Shown in pieces: positions 12,216-25,700 of a stretch of DNA of 64,000 nucleotides. The notes under the pieces are model-generated. The model made no database searches. It saw only the letters and a program-made list of their open reading frames with translations, and was not told where the DNA came from. The position numbers and the translations under genes were made by a program. Position 1 is the stretch's first letter; each line of letters opens with the position of its first letter. The DNA comes from Synaphobranchus kaupii (lineage: Eukaryota; Chordata; Actinopteri; Anguilliformes; Synaphobranchidae): positions 2,393,663 through 2,457,662 of the forward strand of contig CM056391.1 of assembly GCA_029718625.1 (NCBI GenBank), read 5' to 3'.

Positions 12216-12871
12216 GGCGGCACGGTGGTGCAGTGGGTAGCACTGTCGCCTCACAGCAAGAGTTTGAATCCCGGCCCAATCTGCGTGGAGTTTGCATATT
12301 CTCCCCGTGTCCGCGTGGGTTTCCTCTGGGTACTCCTGTTTCCTCCCACAGTCCAAAGACATGCAGGTTAGGCTAATTGGAGACTCTAAATTGCCCATAG
12401 GTGTGAGTGTGTGAGTGTATGGTGTGTGTGCCCTGTGATGGATTGGTGACCTGTTCAGGGTGTATTCCTGCCTCTCGCCCAATGCATTCTGGGATAGGCT
12501 CCAGCCCTCCCGCGACCCTGACCAGGAGTGCATCCCAATAGTCAAAAAATGCACCCTCCCTTCCTCCACTACCACCTCCTCTCCTCTGTGCCCCGGAAAC
12601 TGATTTTTGTGTTTTAATGTAATGTTGCTGATTACATCTTTATGTACATAATTACATATTAATGGTTACATATTAATTAATGTCTTGACACAAACCGCAG
12701 TGTCAGGTACATTGTATACTGCACATGCAAATACTTGTATGCAAAACGTTCAGGCAGTTTTGCATACTTCCGGGTAGGAGAGGAGTGGTAGTGGGGGAGT
12801 GGAGGAAGGGAGGTGGGGAGTGAAGAATATTGGGACGCACCCCAGGAATTAGCGGGTTAGATAATGGATGG
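12216..12871 (+). mobile_element. SINE / L2-tail retroposon with 13-bp target duplication
   Basis: The element opens with a tRNA-like head (box A TGGTGCAGTGGGTAGCA, box B GTTTGAATCCC). It continues through the widely shared fish block CAGTCCAAAGACATGCAGG and AATTGGAGACTCTAAATTG. It ends in AGCGGGTTAGATAATGGATG. It is flanked by a perfect 13-bp direct repeat, ATGTTCTAGAACC, at 12203-12215 and 12872-12884, which is the target-site duplication expected of LINE-driven insertion. The body is interrupted at 12528 by another transposon, so the original element was about 340 bp. Confidence 0.9.
12528..12841. mobile_element. Fold-back MITE nested in the SINE
   Basis: Termini GTGCATCCCAATA and TATTGGGACGCAC are inverted. 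The arms are pyrimidine-rich (CTTCCTCCACTACCACCTCC) on the left and the matching purine-rich text on the right, giving a roughly 60-base stem. It splits the SINE between GACCAGGA and CAGGAATTAGCGG, so a short CCAGGA-like duplication flanks it. A second half-copy lies at 21218-21310. It is non-coding. Confidence 0.85.
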
Positions 12872-13729
12872 ATGTTCTAGAACCATCTTTTTGATATGAA
12901 CTAGCCTTAAGTCCCTTTGGCTGCCAGTCACCCTCTTATGTGCAGTTAGCATAAGCCACAGAGGGGCTGACTGCATTTGCAAAGATTCATACCAAAATTA
13001 GGATAAAATCTTATAAACTTTATAACCATAACGCATTCATATTGACATTTTGCCGTCTCCAGTAATCGAGGGAGCGGGAGAAGCCACCTACAAGACCCAA
13101 ACACAAACATGAATGATGATGGCTGTATTGGAAAAGAAATCGATGAATGAGACCTTCTCGCCATAATATTTGGAGTGCTCTGTCGTAGTCCCCGTCGTGA
13201 GAACTGACTGATAATGTAGACTGACTAACTTGGGATGTGCACAAACAGACTTATTTGTCTTATTATTTATTTTTTAAAACAATTTTTCAAGAGCCCTTTT
13301 TACAAATATGTTCTTAACTTTCTGACACCTGAAATTATGGGTCCACCCCCGCCTTTCTTCTGAATGTCAAAAAGCATCCAATCCATAAACAATCCAGCTT
13401 AGTGCTCAATGCTCAGTCTTCATTTGTGATGTATATGATATATAGATATTATATACACACCGATAACCGATATGATCAGGAGTGCTTTTAATACTTTCTG
13501 ACTGGCATTCACACTACATCCCCATTTTGTATCTTGCTATTCTAGCACTTTCATATACCACTTGTATATTGTATTTTGCTGTTCTAGCGCCTTCATATAC
13601 CACTCATATCTTCATCTTCATGTTCTGGTTCTTTTATCGTGTCTCTTGTAATCGTGCCTCACTTCTAGCTTTACTGACTTATCCTCAGGACTTAGCCATA
13701 ACTTTACTGTGTGAACTAGACTTAATGTC

Positions 13730-14250
13730 AGGTGGATTCGGCCGTACCTGACCTCCTACTCCACCCTGCTTCTTGTCCGGACCATGGTCACCTCACGTCT
13801 GGACTACTGCAACTTCCTTCTCGCAAGCCTACCAGTCTGCGCCATTCTGCGCCATTCTGCCCCTACAACTGGTCCAGAACGCGGCTGCCCGGCTTGTGTT
13901 TAACCCCTTGAAGTTCTCACACGTCACCCCTGTTGAGGTCACTCCACTGGCTGCCGGTCGTGGCCAGGATCAGGTTCAAAGTTCTGACCCTGGCCTACAC
14001 TGCAGCCAAAATGTCAGGCCCCTCCTACCTACAGGACTTAATCCAGCACTACGCTCCCGCTCGACCAATTGGCTCCGCTGCTGCAGGGCCTTGCACTTCC
14101 CTCCCTCCGTGTTAACGGCTCTCGCTTGTCCCGACTGCGATGCTTCTCCACCCTAGCTCCCCAGTGGTGGAACGAACTCCCCACTCCGCTGCGCTCAGCT
14201 CAAACACTCTCTGTTTTCCATCGTGGTCTGAAGACTCCACCTCGACTAAA
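13730..14250 (+). pseudogene. LINE reverse transcriptase C-terminal fragment
   Basis: Translated pieces in more than one frame read LQLVQNAAARLVF, then RSLHWLPVVARIRFKVLTLAY, then PSYLQDLIQHYAP and LAPQWWNELPTPLRSAQTL. This is the characteristic region after the catalytic domain of L2/CR1-type fish retrotransposons, which sit in the order fingers, palm, thumb, C-terminal tail. Here only the tail survives. Frame changes near 13930 and 14070 and several stops make it a dead, 5'-truncated copy. The plus-strand orientation follows from the reading direction. Confidence 0.8.
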
Positions 14251-14568
14251 CTACCTATCTAGGGCCAATTCTATAGTAGCCTACTTGCTTCCTGTTTACT
14301 TAAATTTATTTTTTGTTCTTTTTTCCCCCGCTTGTTTTTTTATTTAACTTTCTTTTATTGCTGTTCTGAATGAGCGAAGAAAATACAGCAGTTTATTTCA
14401 CAGGCTGTTTGCTATGGAAAGTGTTATGAAATGAGAGACGCACGATATTGACACGCACGTCTTGTTTCGCACAACCTTCCTCGTAATGCTTAGCAGCCAA
14501 CAGGCGCGTGAATTTAAATGGTGTCCGTCCCCTTCAACCTGCATTGTCATTCACGCGTAGCGCGGTCG

Positions 14569-14612
14569 TGTCAGCGGTAGCGTCAGCGGTAGCGTCAGCG
14601 GTAGCGTCAGCC
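14569..14612. repeat. 12-bp tandem repeat
   Basis: GTCAGCGGTAGC is repeated between three and four times in a CpG-richer patch. It has no coding support. Confidence 0.85.
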
Positions 14613-14799
14613 CTCCCAAGGCTTGTAATGGAGGGGGTGCTTTCTCCGCGAAGGCGTGAACGGAAGCCGTAAAATAAATCAATCGAATGCTGCATGCGTT
14701 TAAAGTGCGTCAGACCTGTGCTGCTTTGCATTCTGCGAAACGAGACGGGAAGCACCGTGCTGTGGAGGTCAGTCCTTCCGTCGTTTGGTTTTTATAAAA

Positions 14800-15870
14800 A
14801 CATGACAGCGTGACGAACAGTGGCATTTACTCTTTAAGAAACTGGGCGACAATTACTTTGAATCTCATCGGATCCTGTTCTTTTTTTTCTTTTTTCTCCA
14901 AATAAGGACCGCTGCTATACGCTCCTGTAACCCCTCGCTAGTTCTATATTTTCCAGCCACGTTTGCAAGTCTGGCAAAACCTCCAGCATATAGGCCTAAC
15001 ACCCAACTGAAGGTTTGGTTGCTAAATTCTCTAAACAAATACATTATAATGGCTCCAAAACAATAGCTTTTGTACCATATACTCAAAAGTGTTTCTATGT
15101 TAAAAGATTGCATCGGTGTAAAGTGGCAACACTGGGGTCGTTTTCATTGAGGGCCGCTAAATTAAATGACAGTTGGGAATAGTATAATTACATCATCACA
15201 GCATTATCGGTAGCACACTCAAACAGCCTGCGCATTAAAATTGAGCCTTTCAGTCATGCAGGTTTTTTTTTAAAGACACACAGCTGTCAATGTGTAAGCT
15301 CTTGAATGCATTATATACACAGAGTGTTTTGTTGGTAAGATCAGGGTGTTACCCTCTTTCCATTTGACCCTCTGAGGTCATGAAGCAGGCATCTGAGGTA
15401 GCCATCTATGGGCCAGCATGACCTAAGATTGAACGACTGTTTGTCTTGTGGAGTACAGTCCAGTGAATTATTTATGTACTTATTTATTTTTTAAAGGCAT
15501 CCCTTTGTTTACCCGGGCTTCTTACCAAATGCGTTTTAGAAGAACTAGTGCTGGATTTTCCCCATTTCACAGTGGGATTATTTTTAATCCAGTGTAATAC
15601 TGCTTGAACCATTGCATCTGAATTAAACTTCTTTCCCACCAATTCTCAAAAAAACAATTTTGGGTTTTACAGCTTGAGAGGGCAGTTTAGTGCTTGAATG
15701 ATGAAGAAGCTTGCCCCCTGCTTTTATAGTATTTGGTTGACTATACAAAAAGCTAAGAAGACCATCAGTATTGGACTTTTGGGATAACATTCCCACAATA
15801 TACCTGCTGATTGACAGTTAATCAGTTAAACGATCAACTGCCAATGCTGATGTCATAGAGTGCAGCACCA
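14800..15870. other. No gene recognised
   Basis: This is mixed AT-rich DNA with T-runs and no recognisable repeat or exon. Confidence 0.5.
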
Positions 15871-15879
15871 ACTAGGGGT

Positions 15880-16140
15880 CAACGTCGGAATTGCAGGTTC
15901 TTTGTTTTTCTAATGTAACTGGAACCAACAGCAGCAAGGAGGGAGACGGACACAGGAATTCTAAAACACAATTTATTTTATTAACAAAAAGAAAACAAGC
16001 AATAAACGGGCGGGCTCTGTTGGGCAAGGCTTAATAAACTACAGGACAAAGGGATCCCGGGGGCCACAGAAAGTTGGCTGGGGGGAAGCTTGCAAAGGCG
16101 CAAGAGCGTTGGTCAGGAAGCAGGGGTTGAACTAGTCTGG
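15880..16140. mobile_element. Unclassified interspersed repeat fragment
   Basis: The text GGAACCAACAGCAGCAAGGAGG, then TTTATTTTATTAACAAAAAG, then ACAGGACAAAGGG follows the layout of a fish repeat class seen again in reverse at 49.0-49.86 kb. The ends are not visible. Confidence 0.3.
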
Positions 16141-16392
16141 AGAACTCACTGTTTTTTTTGTAGAGTATTAAAACCGTTTTATAGAGTACATGGCTTCATA
16201 GATTATCAGTGGCCGGTACGAAGAATTAAATTAGCAATTGTCAATGGAGGATTCTCATGTTGGGCTCAAATGCGAGTATGTGAGAGTTAGAGTATACAAT
16301 CGTGAATATGCTAGAACTGACTTATTCATTGTACCAATTGTCTCTTTTGCATGACACAATCATTTATTTTGTGGTGATTCTAAAGCCTAGGT

Positions 16393-16705
16393 GGTCACAC
16401 TTAAACAAAGTCTCCATATAAACGCTTAATATAAATATATAAAGCCTTCATAAAGTGGCATAATGAAATCATACATAAGCAAATGTCATGCTTCATAAAG
16501 GGTGACATAACACCACCTTATGCAACGTGTTATGCCAAATGTGACACAACCAACAATGTCACCTGGCTAATGGCTAAACATTATACAGTGCGACATAAAA
16601 CGTGCTAATGTAGGACGGTAGGCTAACTGTGATGCATTTGGCATAATGTTGCATAAGAAGGTGATATGTCATGCTTTATGTGGAGACTTTGTTTAAAGTG
16701 TAACC
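16393..16705. mobile_element. Fold-back MITE, GGTCACACTTAAACAAAG family
   Basis: The left terminus GGTCACACTTAAACAAAGTC pairs with the right terminus GACTTTGTTTAAAGTGTAACC. Inverted pairs continue inward (CATGCTTCATAAAGGG with its mirror, TTATGCCAAATG with CATTTGGCATAA). A truncated second copy is at 30184-30440. It is non-coding. Confidence 0.85.
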
Positions 16706-17289
16706 GCGTAGGCTTTCAACAGGTGGTCCGTGAAGGTACCATAGGGGGGTCCACAATTGCACTCTCAAACCACCCCCCCCCCCCCCCCAAGTCTGCTATC
16801 TTTTATAAAACCTTTTTAACTAATTATGGGGGTCCCCCCTTTGAGCCTGGATTGGGGTCCCTGGGTCAAAACCTGCTGAAACTCCCTGCCCCAAAGGAGT
16901 TCTAATGTATGGATGCATGAGGCACTAAATCACGCCGCACTTTTCTGTGCCCAGGCGAGGGGAACCAGAGTGAGGAGGAGGAGGATCTCGGCGGTAATTG
17001 AGCTGACAGTCTTAAGAGCAATGCGCATCGTATAAAGTCTCCCCCGGGACCCTGCACTCACAAGTCTCCTGAATATACGAGATCTAAAATAGTTTGACAG
17101 CAGAGAGTGGCTCCACTCATAACAGTGTTAACCCGTCATAACATTATGAAATCTTATTGACCCATCGCTACATCGTGAAGTATTATTCAGTCATTACACT
17201 AGGTTAGAGTTTGCTTAAAAAAAAAACTAGTTCTGGAACAAAGTCTAATGGACAGAGTATTCACCTGTATCGAAGAGATGGTAAGAGGA
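16706..17289. repeat. Low-complexity stretch with a 16-C run
   Basis: A run of 16 C lies at 16773-16788, in text such as GGGTCCACAATTGC and GGGGTCCCTGGG that resembles decayed hAT-type repeat ends. I saw no gene here. Confidence 0.5.
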
Positions 17290-17785
17290 AAGTGCGGAGA
17301 AAGAAAGGAACTTCTCATGATCCAAAGCATGCCCCCTTGTCTGTGAAACATGGTGTATGGTAGTGTTATGGCTTGGGCATGTATGGCTGCCACTGGATCA
17401 CTTGTGTTTATTGATGATGTGACTGCTGAAAGCTGTAGCAGGATGGATTCTGAAATGTACAGAAACCTCATCTGCTCAGATCCGACCAAATGCCTCAACT
17501 CATTGGACGGTGCTTCACCTTGCAGCAGGACAATGACCCCAAATGTACTGCTAAAGCAACCAAGGAGTTTTTCAGGGCCAAAAACTGGCCAGCTGAATCC
17601 AACTGAACATGCTTTTCACATGACAATATTGAAGGCAAAAGGCCCAGAAACAAACAAGGACCTAAGATGGCTGCAGTACAAGCCTGGCAGAGCATCACCA
17701 GGGAAGGTATCCAGTGTCTGGTGATGTCTATGGGTCGCAGACTTCAGGCAATCATGGCTTGCAAAGGATTTGCAACCAAGTACTA
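17290..17785 (+). pseudogene. Tc1-type transposase, decayed 3' half
   Basis: In shifting plus-strand frames I read VKHGV, then VMAWACMAATGSLVFIDDV, then RFTLQQDNDPK, then LNPTEHAFH, then LVMSMGRRLQAI. These are the catalytic-core landmarks of a Tc1/mariner transposase (second Asp in QDN, Glu region in NPxEH) and its C-terminus. Many frameshifts and missing bases make it non-functional. The N-terminal DNA-binding part is not recognisable upstream. Confidence 0.8.
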
Positions 17786-18020
17786 AATATGAGGACTTTA
17801 TGTAAGATTATGTAAATTTGTCCCCTTACTGTGGACCACTAATATGGGGGGAACTATGTATACAAATGGCTGTAATTCCTACATGGATCGATCACCTGAT
17901 TTGGATGAAAATACCCTCAAATTAAAGCTGACAATCTGCACGTTAAGCTCATATTCATTGTTTAATTTCAAATTCAATGTTCTGGAGTACAGAGCCAAAA
18001 ACAACAAAAAATGAGTCACT
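17786..18020 (+). mobile_element. 3' terminal region of the decayed Tc1 element
   Basis: The stretch with TTTGGATGAAAATACCCTC and CTGGAGTACAGAGCC matches the fragment at 30455-30600 (CCGATGTGGATG ... CTGGAGTACAGAGCC). This identifies a shared terminal sequence of one Tc1 family. Confidence 0.7.
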
Positions 18021-18562
18021 GCATTGTATAAAAAATATTAAATGAAAATGTACGTATTAATACATTAATACATTTTATAATTTTAAATTAAAAGTGTTGC
18101 AATTAATAAAACAATTATCAGCATGTTAACTACTGGTCTAATAACTACGTAATAACGTGCATAAAACACATCTGTAACTAGTTAGCAAGATTTGTGGTTA
18201 AGCTGGTTTATTTATTATCATTACAGAAATGGTGATGAAAAGAATTCAGAAAGTGTTCTAAGGGGTCTTATGAGCGGAGGGGGAATAGCTTGGCCAGTTC
18301 TTATTTATCCAGTCAAGGGGAAGCTGTAGAAGGAACCGGTTATGTTTAGAAGTGGGGGACTAGAAATGCAATACATAACCTTCCAGTAGAAAATTAAAAA
18401 GAAGGCATAAATCATAACGGTATATACATACATAGGATACACAACAGACAGATATGCACTCGTATGAAGGTTAAATACAAGGATATTGGAAGGTACTGTT
18501 CCATTGCATGGATGGGCCCCCGTGGTCTAGTATCAAATCAAAAAAAAAAAAAAAGAAATATG

Positions 18563-18736
18563 GGACTTACCTAGCCCAGTTATGTCAACATGTATCACGT
18601 AACTGAGTTGAGTAGCATCAAAATTGTATTATTTTGTTAAACCAACTAGCAACTTGGTTTAAATAAATCATACAGTTTTGGTGCTACTCAACTCAGTTAT
18701 GTGGACCCTGTTGACATAACTGGGTTATGTGAGTCC
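18563..18736. mobile_element. Fold-back MITE with 60-bp arms
   Basis: The left arm begins GGACTTACCTAGCCCAGTTA. The right arm, reversed, begins GGACTCACATAACCCAGTTA. They stay paired inward through TTGAGTAGCA..CAAAA. The loop is about 50 bases. Confidence 0.85.
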
Positions 18737-20990
<2,254 letters not shown>

Positions 20991-21000
20991 GGTGCTGCTG

Positions 21001-21217
21001 GGTGGCTCATTCGGTTAAGGCACCACGCTGTGGTACATGGATGAGCCTCATGGCCTCGGACCGAACCCGGACTGTGCCAGTGCCCGCTGTGGGTGGCAGC
21101 TCCATAGGGGTGATTGCCTCGCCCTGGGTATGGGAGGGGTCATTCATTTCGGGCTCCGCATCACTCTCTAGTGACCCCTGCTGGTCGACTGGGCCCCTGT
21201 GGACTGCATACCAAGGC
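21001..21217 (+). mobile_element. tRNA-headed SINE
   Basis: The head GGTGGCTCATTCGGTTAAGG is a clear box A. A less conserved box B (GGACCGAACCCGG) follows. The body runs GTGGGTGGCAGCTCCATAGG to CACTCTCTAGTGACCCCTGC, a fish SINE layout. It is joined directly to the half-MITE that begins at 21218. Confidence 0.7.
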
Positions 21218-21310
21218 TGCGTCCCAATATTCTTCACTCCCCACCTCCCTTTCCTCCACTCCCCCCACTACCACTCCTCTCCTACCCGGAAATAAGCAAA
21301 ACTGCCTTTA
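21218..21310. mobile_element. Half copy of the CCCAATATTCTTCACTCC MITE
   Basis: This piece matches, in reverse, the right arm of the MITE at 12528-12841. The shared text runs from the GCGTCCCAATATTCTTCACT terminus past the CCGGAA junction into AAAACTGCCT. The other arm is missing. Confidence 0.8.
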
Positions 21311-23544
21311 GCTCTCCCTTCATGATCCTATGATCGGTTTATAACAACTCTGATTGGCTCAAAAGTGCAGTACTGATTTTTTTAGCCAGTCACAGCTGGG
21401 CTTTTCCATGTCAGATCATAAGCACATAGAAAGTTTATCAAATGGGATTGATTAGACCCTGGAGCTTCAAATGACACAGTTATGTAATGACATCTATCAC
21501 AAGCTGCAAAATGATGTCATGGCCAGTTATAATACAGTTATAACAGGTGTTATGCCTCACTTATGACTGCGTAATCTCAGCTTCATGGCATATATAGTTC
21601 AAGTAGAGTGTGGGCGCAAGTTTTACTGGGAATTGGTTTTTAAAAATTCTGAATTACCTCTTATGAAAGGTAATGGCTTTAGGCCAAAGCCTTTGGTTCT
21701 TTTAAGATGGGAGGAGGGGGAGGGGGGTGTGTAACGGAAAAAAGTAAGACTTAAAAGGGCCCCAAATATCATAGGACTGGAAGAAGAGCTAGGGAATGTT
21801 TCTCAACATAAATATGCAGTAGGGGAAAGGCATAGCCTTTGGATTAGCCTTTGGCTAAGAACTGTAAAATCATGCATAACAGTATCCTAGAAGCTCTGAA
21901 GGAAGAGGACATCGATGTCATCGAGAAGAGACTTCTGGGGCTGGGGACAGGATTGAACTTATTTTTCAGAGGAAGATTCCCGTATAACTGCATTAAAATA
22001 AACCCAATTCCCAGGGCTGAATGAATAAATGGATTATAGCCCTTATCTGTGCTAGATTCTCTGAGAAAAGGTGATTCTAATATGATGATTATATGAATAT
22101 ACTATATATTATATATGAATATACGGGCTGCGGACAGTGTGATTTGTCTTGGTGCAACAAAATTGCTAAAAAAGAAAAAAGAGAAAAAAGAAAATGCAAC
22201 ATTCTCCCATTAACAAATTCAAAAAGCTGTCGATTAGGAATTATGGTAAAATATGAATGAAAAACATAGCAAATACTGATATTTTTACAGTGCAGTTGCA
22301 AATAGTTTCATAAGCTCATAGCTGCTGTGGGTCTCTCCCCGTGCAGTAATGTTTGGTGCCTGTATGGTCATGGATGACGTGTGTGGCTCTGACATTTCAA
22401 ACTGCGGTTATGAGGGCCTAGACTCACGCTCTGGTGAAGTCTGCTATTGCTGCTGCAGTCAGATTTAATTTTTATTTTATTTTTTTCATCTCGATGCTTT
22501 CCACTTGCAGACAAACTTTTATCATTTGTGCTTTCTCTTTGCCTTAATGTGTAGTTTGGCCCATTATTGAGCATCTCAAAGACATTTTGTAGCTTAATGG
22601 GAAATATTAATACAGAGTATGAATATGAATGACGGGAACATATCAGTGCCGTCATGGAGGGACAAACAGGACACCAATTAGATTTTCTAGTTGGTTGCTT
22701 TTCTGATGGATTTAGAATGTGGAAAACATTTTGTTTCACATATTACAATAATAGTAAGAGAAGCCGTTCATTAAAACATTAAAGTTTCATTTTGGCATTC
22801 GGTATTTTAATAACATATAATAAAAAATTAAAAAATCACCACAATCTGGCACATCAGGTTCTGTTACCGGTAAACATTTATATATAATTGTTCATTTTTC
22901 AATGCTGAAGACATCTGAATACAAGTATAAAGCATGTGTCACTGTGATTTGGTGTGAAATGGTGCCTAATTGGTAATAATTCAATTAGAACTTGTGATTC
23001 AGGTAGAAAAAGTGATTTCTAATGATTGTCAACAGGTGGTCTGATGTGGAGGCTTTATCGGCATGATCGCTGCTGGAGAACTGGCTTGCAGGCTATAGAA
23101 TAGTATAGGCTATGAACTCGACCGTAGATAATGCAGATAATTCTCCCTCTGGATTAAATTTAGCAAATAAACAAACTTCTAAATATTTCTTGTGCTTCAG
23201 CTAAGCGACATGTTCGCTGTGTTTCTTTTCAGGTCCACTTCAGTTTGATTTATTTCCTGTTACACATTTTCAGTAAAATACCTTTTTATATTAGTATGTC
23301 TATTTGGCATTTCTATTTGTTCATCAGTTCCTCTCGTAACACAGGGCTTTAGCTTATGAATGTTCAGTTACGCTCTGCTTATGACGGGCGTTATGTCATG
23401 ATAATGTGAGAATGTCAGTTCCGTGTCAAACAAAGTGTAGCCAATTGTGCTTTTGCATATTCAGTTTCCAAAGTTTCCAAAGTCTAATTATTGTCAGAAG
23501 AAATATTTGTGTGCTCTCATGACTCACCTTATCCAGCAACTCAG
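21311..23544. other. No gene recognised
   Basis: This is AT-rich DNA with TATATAT patches (22080-22130). Only short frames without recognisable domains were seen. Confidence 0.5.
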
Positions 23545-23754
23545 CCAACATGGGGTCCAGTGTGTTCTATGAGGCCAACATGGGGTCCAGTGTGTTCTAT
23601 GAGGCCAACATGGGGTCCAGTGTGTTCTATGAGGCCAACATGGGGTCCAGTGTGTTCTATGAGGCCAACATGGGGTCCAGTGTGTTCTATGAGGCCAACA
23701 TGGGGTCCAGTGTGTTCTATGAGGCCAACATGGGGTCCAGTGTGTTCTATGAGG
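23545..23754. repeat. 30-bp minisatellite, 7 identical copies
   Basis: The 30-bp unit (CCAACATGGGGTCCAGTGTG followed by TTCTATGAGG) is repeated seven times with no mismatch that I can see, starting at 23545 and every 30 bases after. Since 30 is a multiple of 3, two plus-strand frames stay open (a 10-residue periodic peptide in each). The last copy ends GAG|gtgagtgct, which resembles a splice donor. Perfect copies indicate recent expansion. Whether it lies in a transcribed exon cannot be told. Confidence 0.95.
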
Positions 23755-25600
23755 TGAGTGCTGGAGTTTCTGTAGTGCGTGTAATTGCCTTGTTTTCCAT
23801 TAAAGTCTTACTAAATTGATCATTAACTTCATGCTGACAGACTAGTGAGGGCAACGAGCCAGCTCTCAGCTTAGTAAATGTGACCATGCTTCATACAGTT
23901 ATGACTAAAGGTATATGATGTTGATGAGTGCCCTGTTAAATATTTATTCTTAATATGGACATAGTGTGGGTGTAATCTATGCATGTTTGACAGGTGCAGA
24001 CAAGCAGACACAAAGCGAATAAAGTCCAATATCCAGCAACATTACCAGATTTACAGTTACTGTATTCGAGAGCACTAATAATTTATATACATGTACAGTT
24101 TTTTCTGAAGCACTTCGCTAGAATGCTCAATCCATATTTCAATGAGATCTTATCACACAAAAAAAAAAGTTTGGTCGGGGTATTATGGTTTTGCTGTTGC
24201 TGCCCCCCTGGGCAAAAATGTAATTGAATTATAATTTTTATACTCGATTGATTTTCCTGTTGAGGGGAAGTGACTTAAAATCACTTAAAAGCGAGAACTC
24301 ATGAGTTAATCACTGCTGTCAACATGAAGGATACCAAAGCAACGAAACATAAGCCTAATATGGAAATGTTATGTAAGGGGGATAGCTGTGTTGTGTATAA
24401 ACACAGGGGAGAGTCATTGTGTACATCCTCAGCTGTGCTCCTGCTTGGGGTTGAGACTGATTGATTAATTCCAGTTGTCAATAACTTAAATGCGAGAAGC
24501 TCACTCAAATCTCGCTCAAATCATGAGGTTATTTTTCCTGACGGAGCAATTTCCAAGCTCAAGCAAAGCTTTTCAAATTTAAAATCTCCTCAGGTTTCGA
24601 ATGGAAACTAAGACCGACTCCCATCACTTCCAGCGAATCGGCAAGGAGGAGAGGAGCAATGCTGTAATTTAGCCTAGCGTTTGTGACAGTAATACCATGC
24701 CTGCCTGATATATACAGCTATCTGGTACTGTACTGTACGGGAGCATTCACACTCACGAGGAAACTGTGAAATTGACACACTTGTTGGTAACTAGCAGTGG
24801 AAATCTACAAAAATGTATGTTGATGTAGGAGGCCTCATTGACAAAATTGAAAACCAGAAACCAGAAAAACACCTTTTGTTGGTGTTAAATTGTTACCGTG
24901 TGGGAACCCATCGTGGGCCTGGGAGGGGGGCGGACCATGGGTGGGAGGACGGAACCTCTAAAAATAAACCACAAACCAGACCTGTATAAATATTCTGATA
25001 GCTGGCCATTCCGATCTAAATGGGAATCTGGCAACCCTGGGGTGGGTTCGACCAGAGAAGTCACCATTGCACACTGAGCTAGGCCATGGCCTTGCAAACT
25101 AAAATTCCCCCTCTCTGGGCAACACTCTCAGCAACTGTGTGCGCATTCTGACCATCGAGTCATTTCACAACAACAAACAAGCACCCCATCACACCACTGA
25201 GCAAACATCAGCATTTAAAAAAATAAATTAATATTAATTAAAATAAAAATGTAAAATGAAATAGTGGGTTATGACACCAAGAGCAATGCATAAAAAGAGA
25301 CGTGCACCTGCTTTGGGCTTTTTATTATATATTTTTTTGGGATAAATCCTGTTTCATGATGAAGCACACAGTTCCTGCTGCCAAGCTGCAACATAGAATC
25401 ACCTGCTTCTGCTGGAGGCCTGTAAAAAATAATAATTTTAGTAAGGATGAGGGAGGGAAGAGCCTGCGTGTGTAGCGGCTGTAGCTCGGCTGATTGGCTA
25501 GCAAGCACAGTGACGGACAGCAAAGCGAAAGCCTTGTAGCAGGGTTACCGTAACAACCCTCAACCCTCAGGTTCAAAATAATGCCGTTGCTTAGCGAGCA
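23755..25600. other. No gene recognised
   Basis: This is AT-rich DNA with a GC-richer stretch at about 24885-25100. No domain or repeat could be named. Confidence 0.5.
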
Positions 25601-25605
25601 GCGAT

Positions 25606-25700
25606 TTCGCCTGTAGCGGACTGGTAACGGTCTCGTCTTTGGACGAGTGAGACGTAGGGGATTAAATCTCGCCTTGGGCGAGCGCTTCTAACTGGTTGCG
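25606..25700 (+). mobile_element. tRNA-like SINE head
   Basis: CTGTAGCGGACTGGTAACGG resembles box A, and GGGGATTAAATCTCGCC resembles a diverged box B, spaced as in a tRNA. The anticodon-arm-like CTCGTCTTTGGACGAG forms a hairpin. No acceptor stem was found, so a SINE or tRNA pseudogene is likelier than a working tRNA. Confidence 0.45.

Noticed and set aside
12186..12575. 129-codon minus-strand frame
   Set aside because: It lies entirely in SINE and MITE sequence.
23545..23754. CRISPR-like direct repeats
   Set aside because: The 30-bp units are contiguous, without spacers, in an evidently vertebrate genome.
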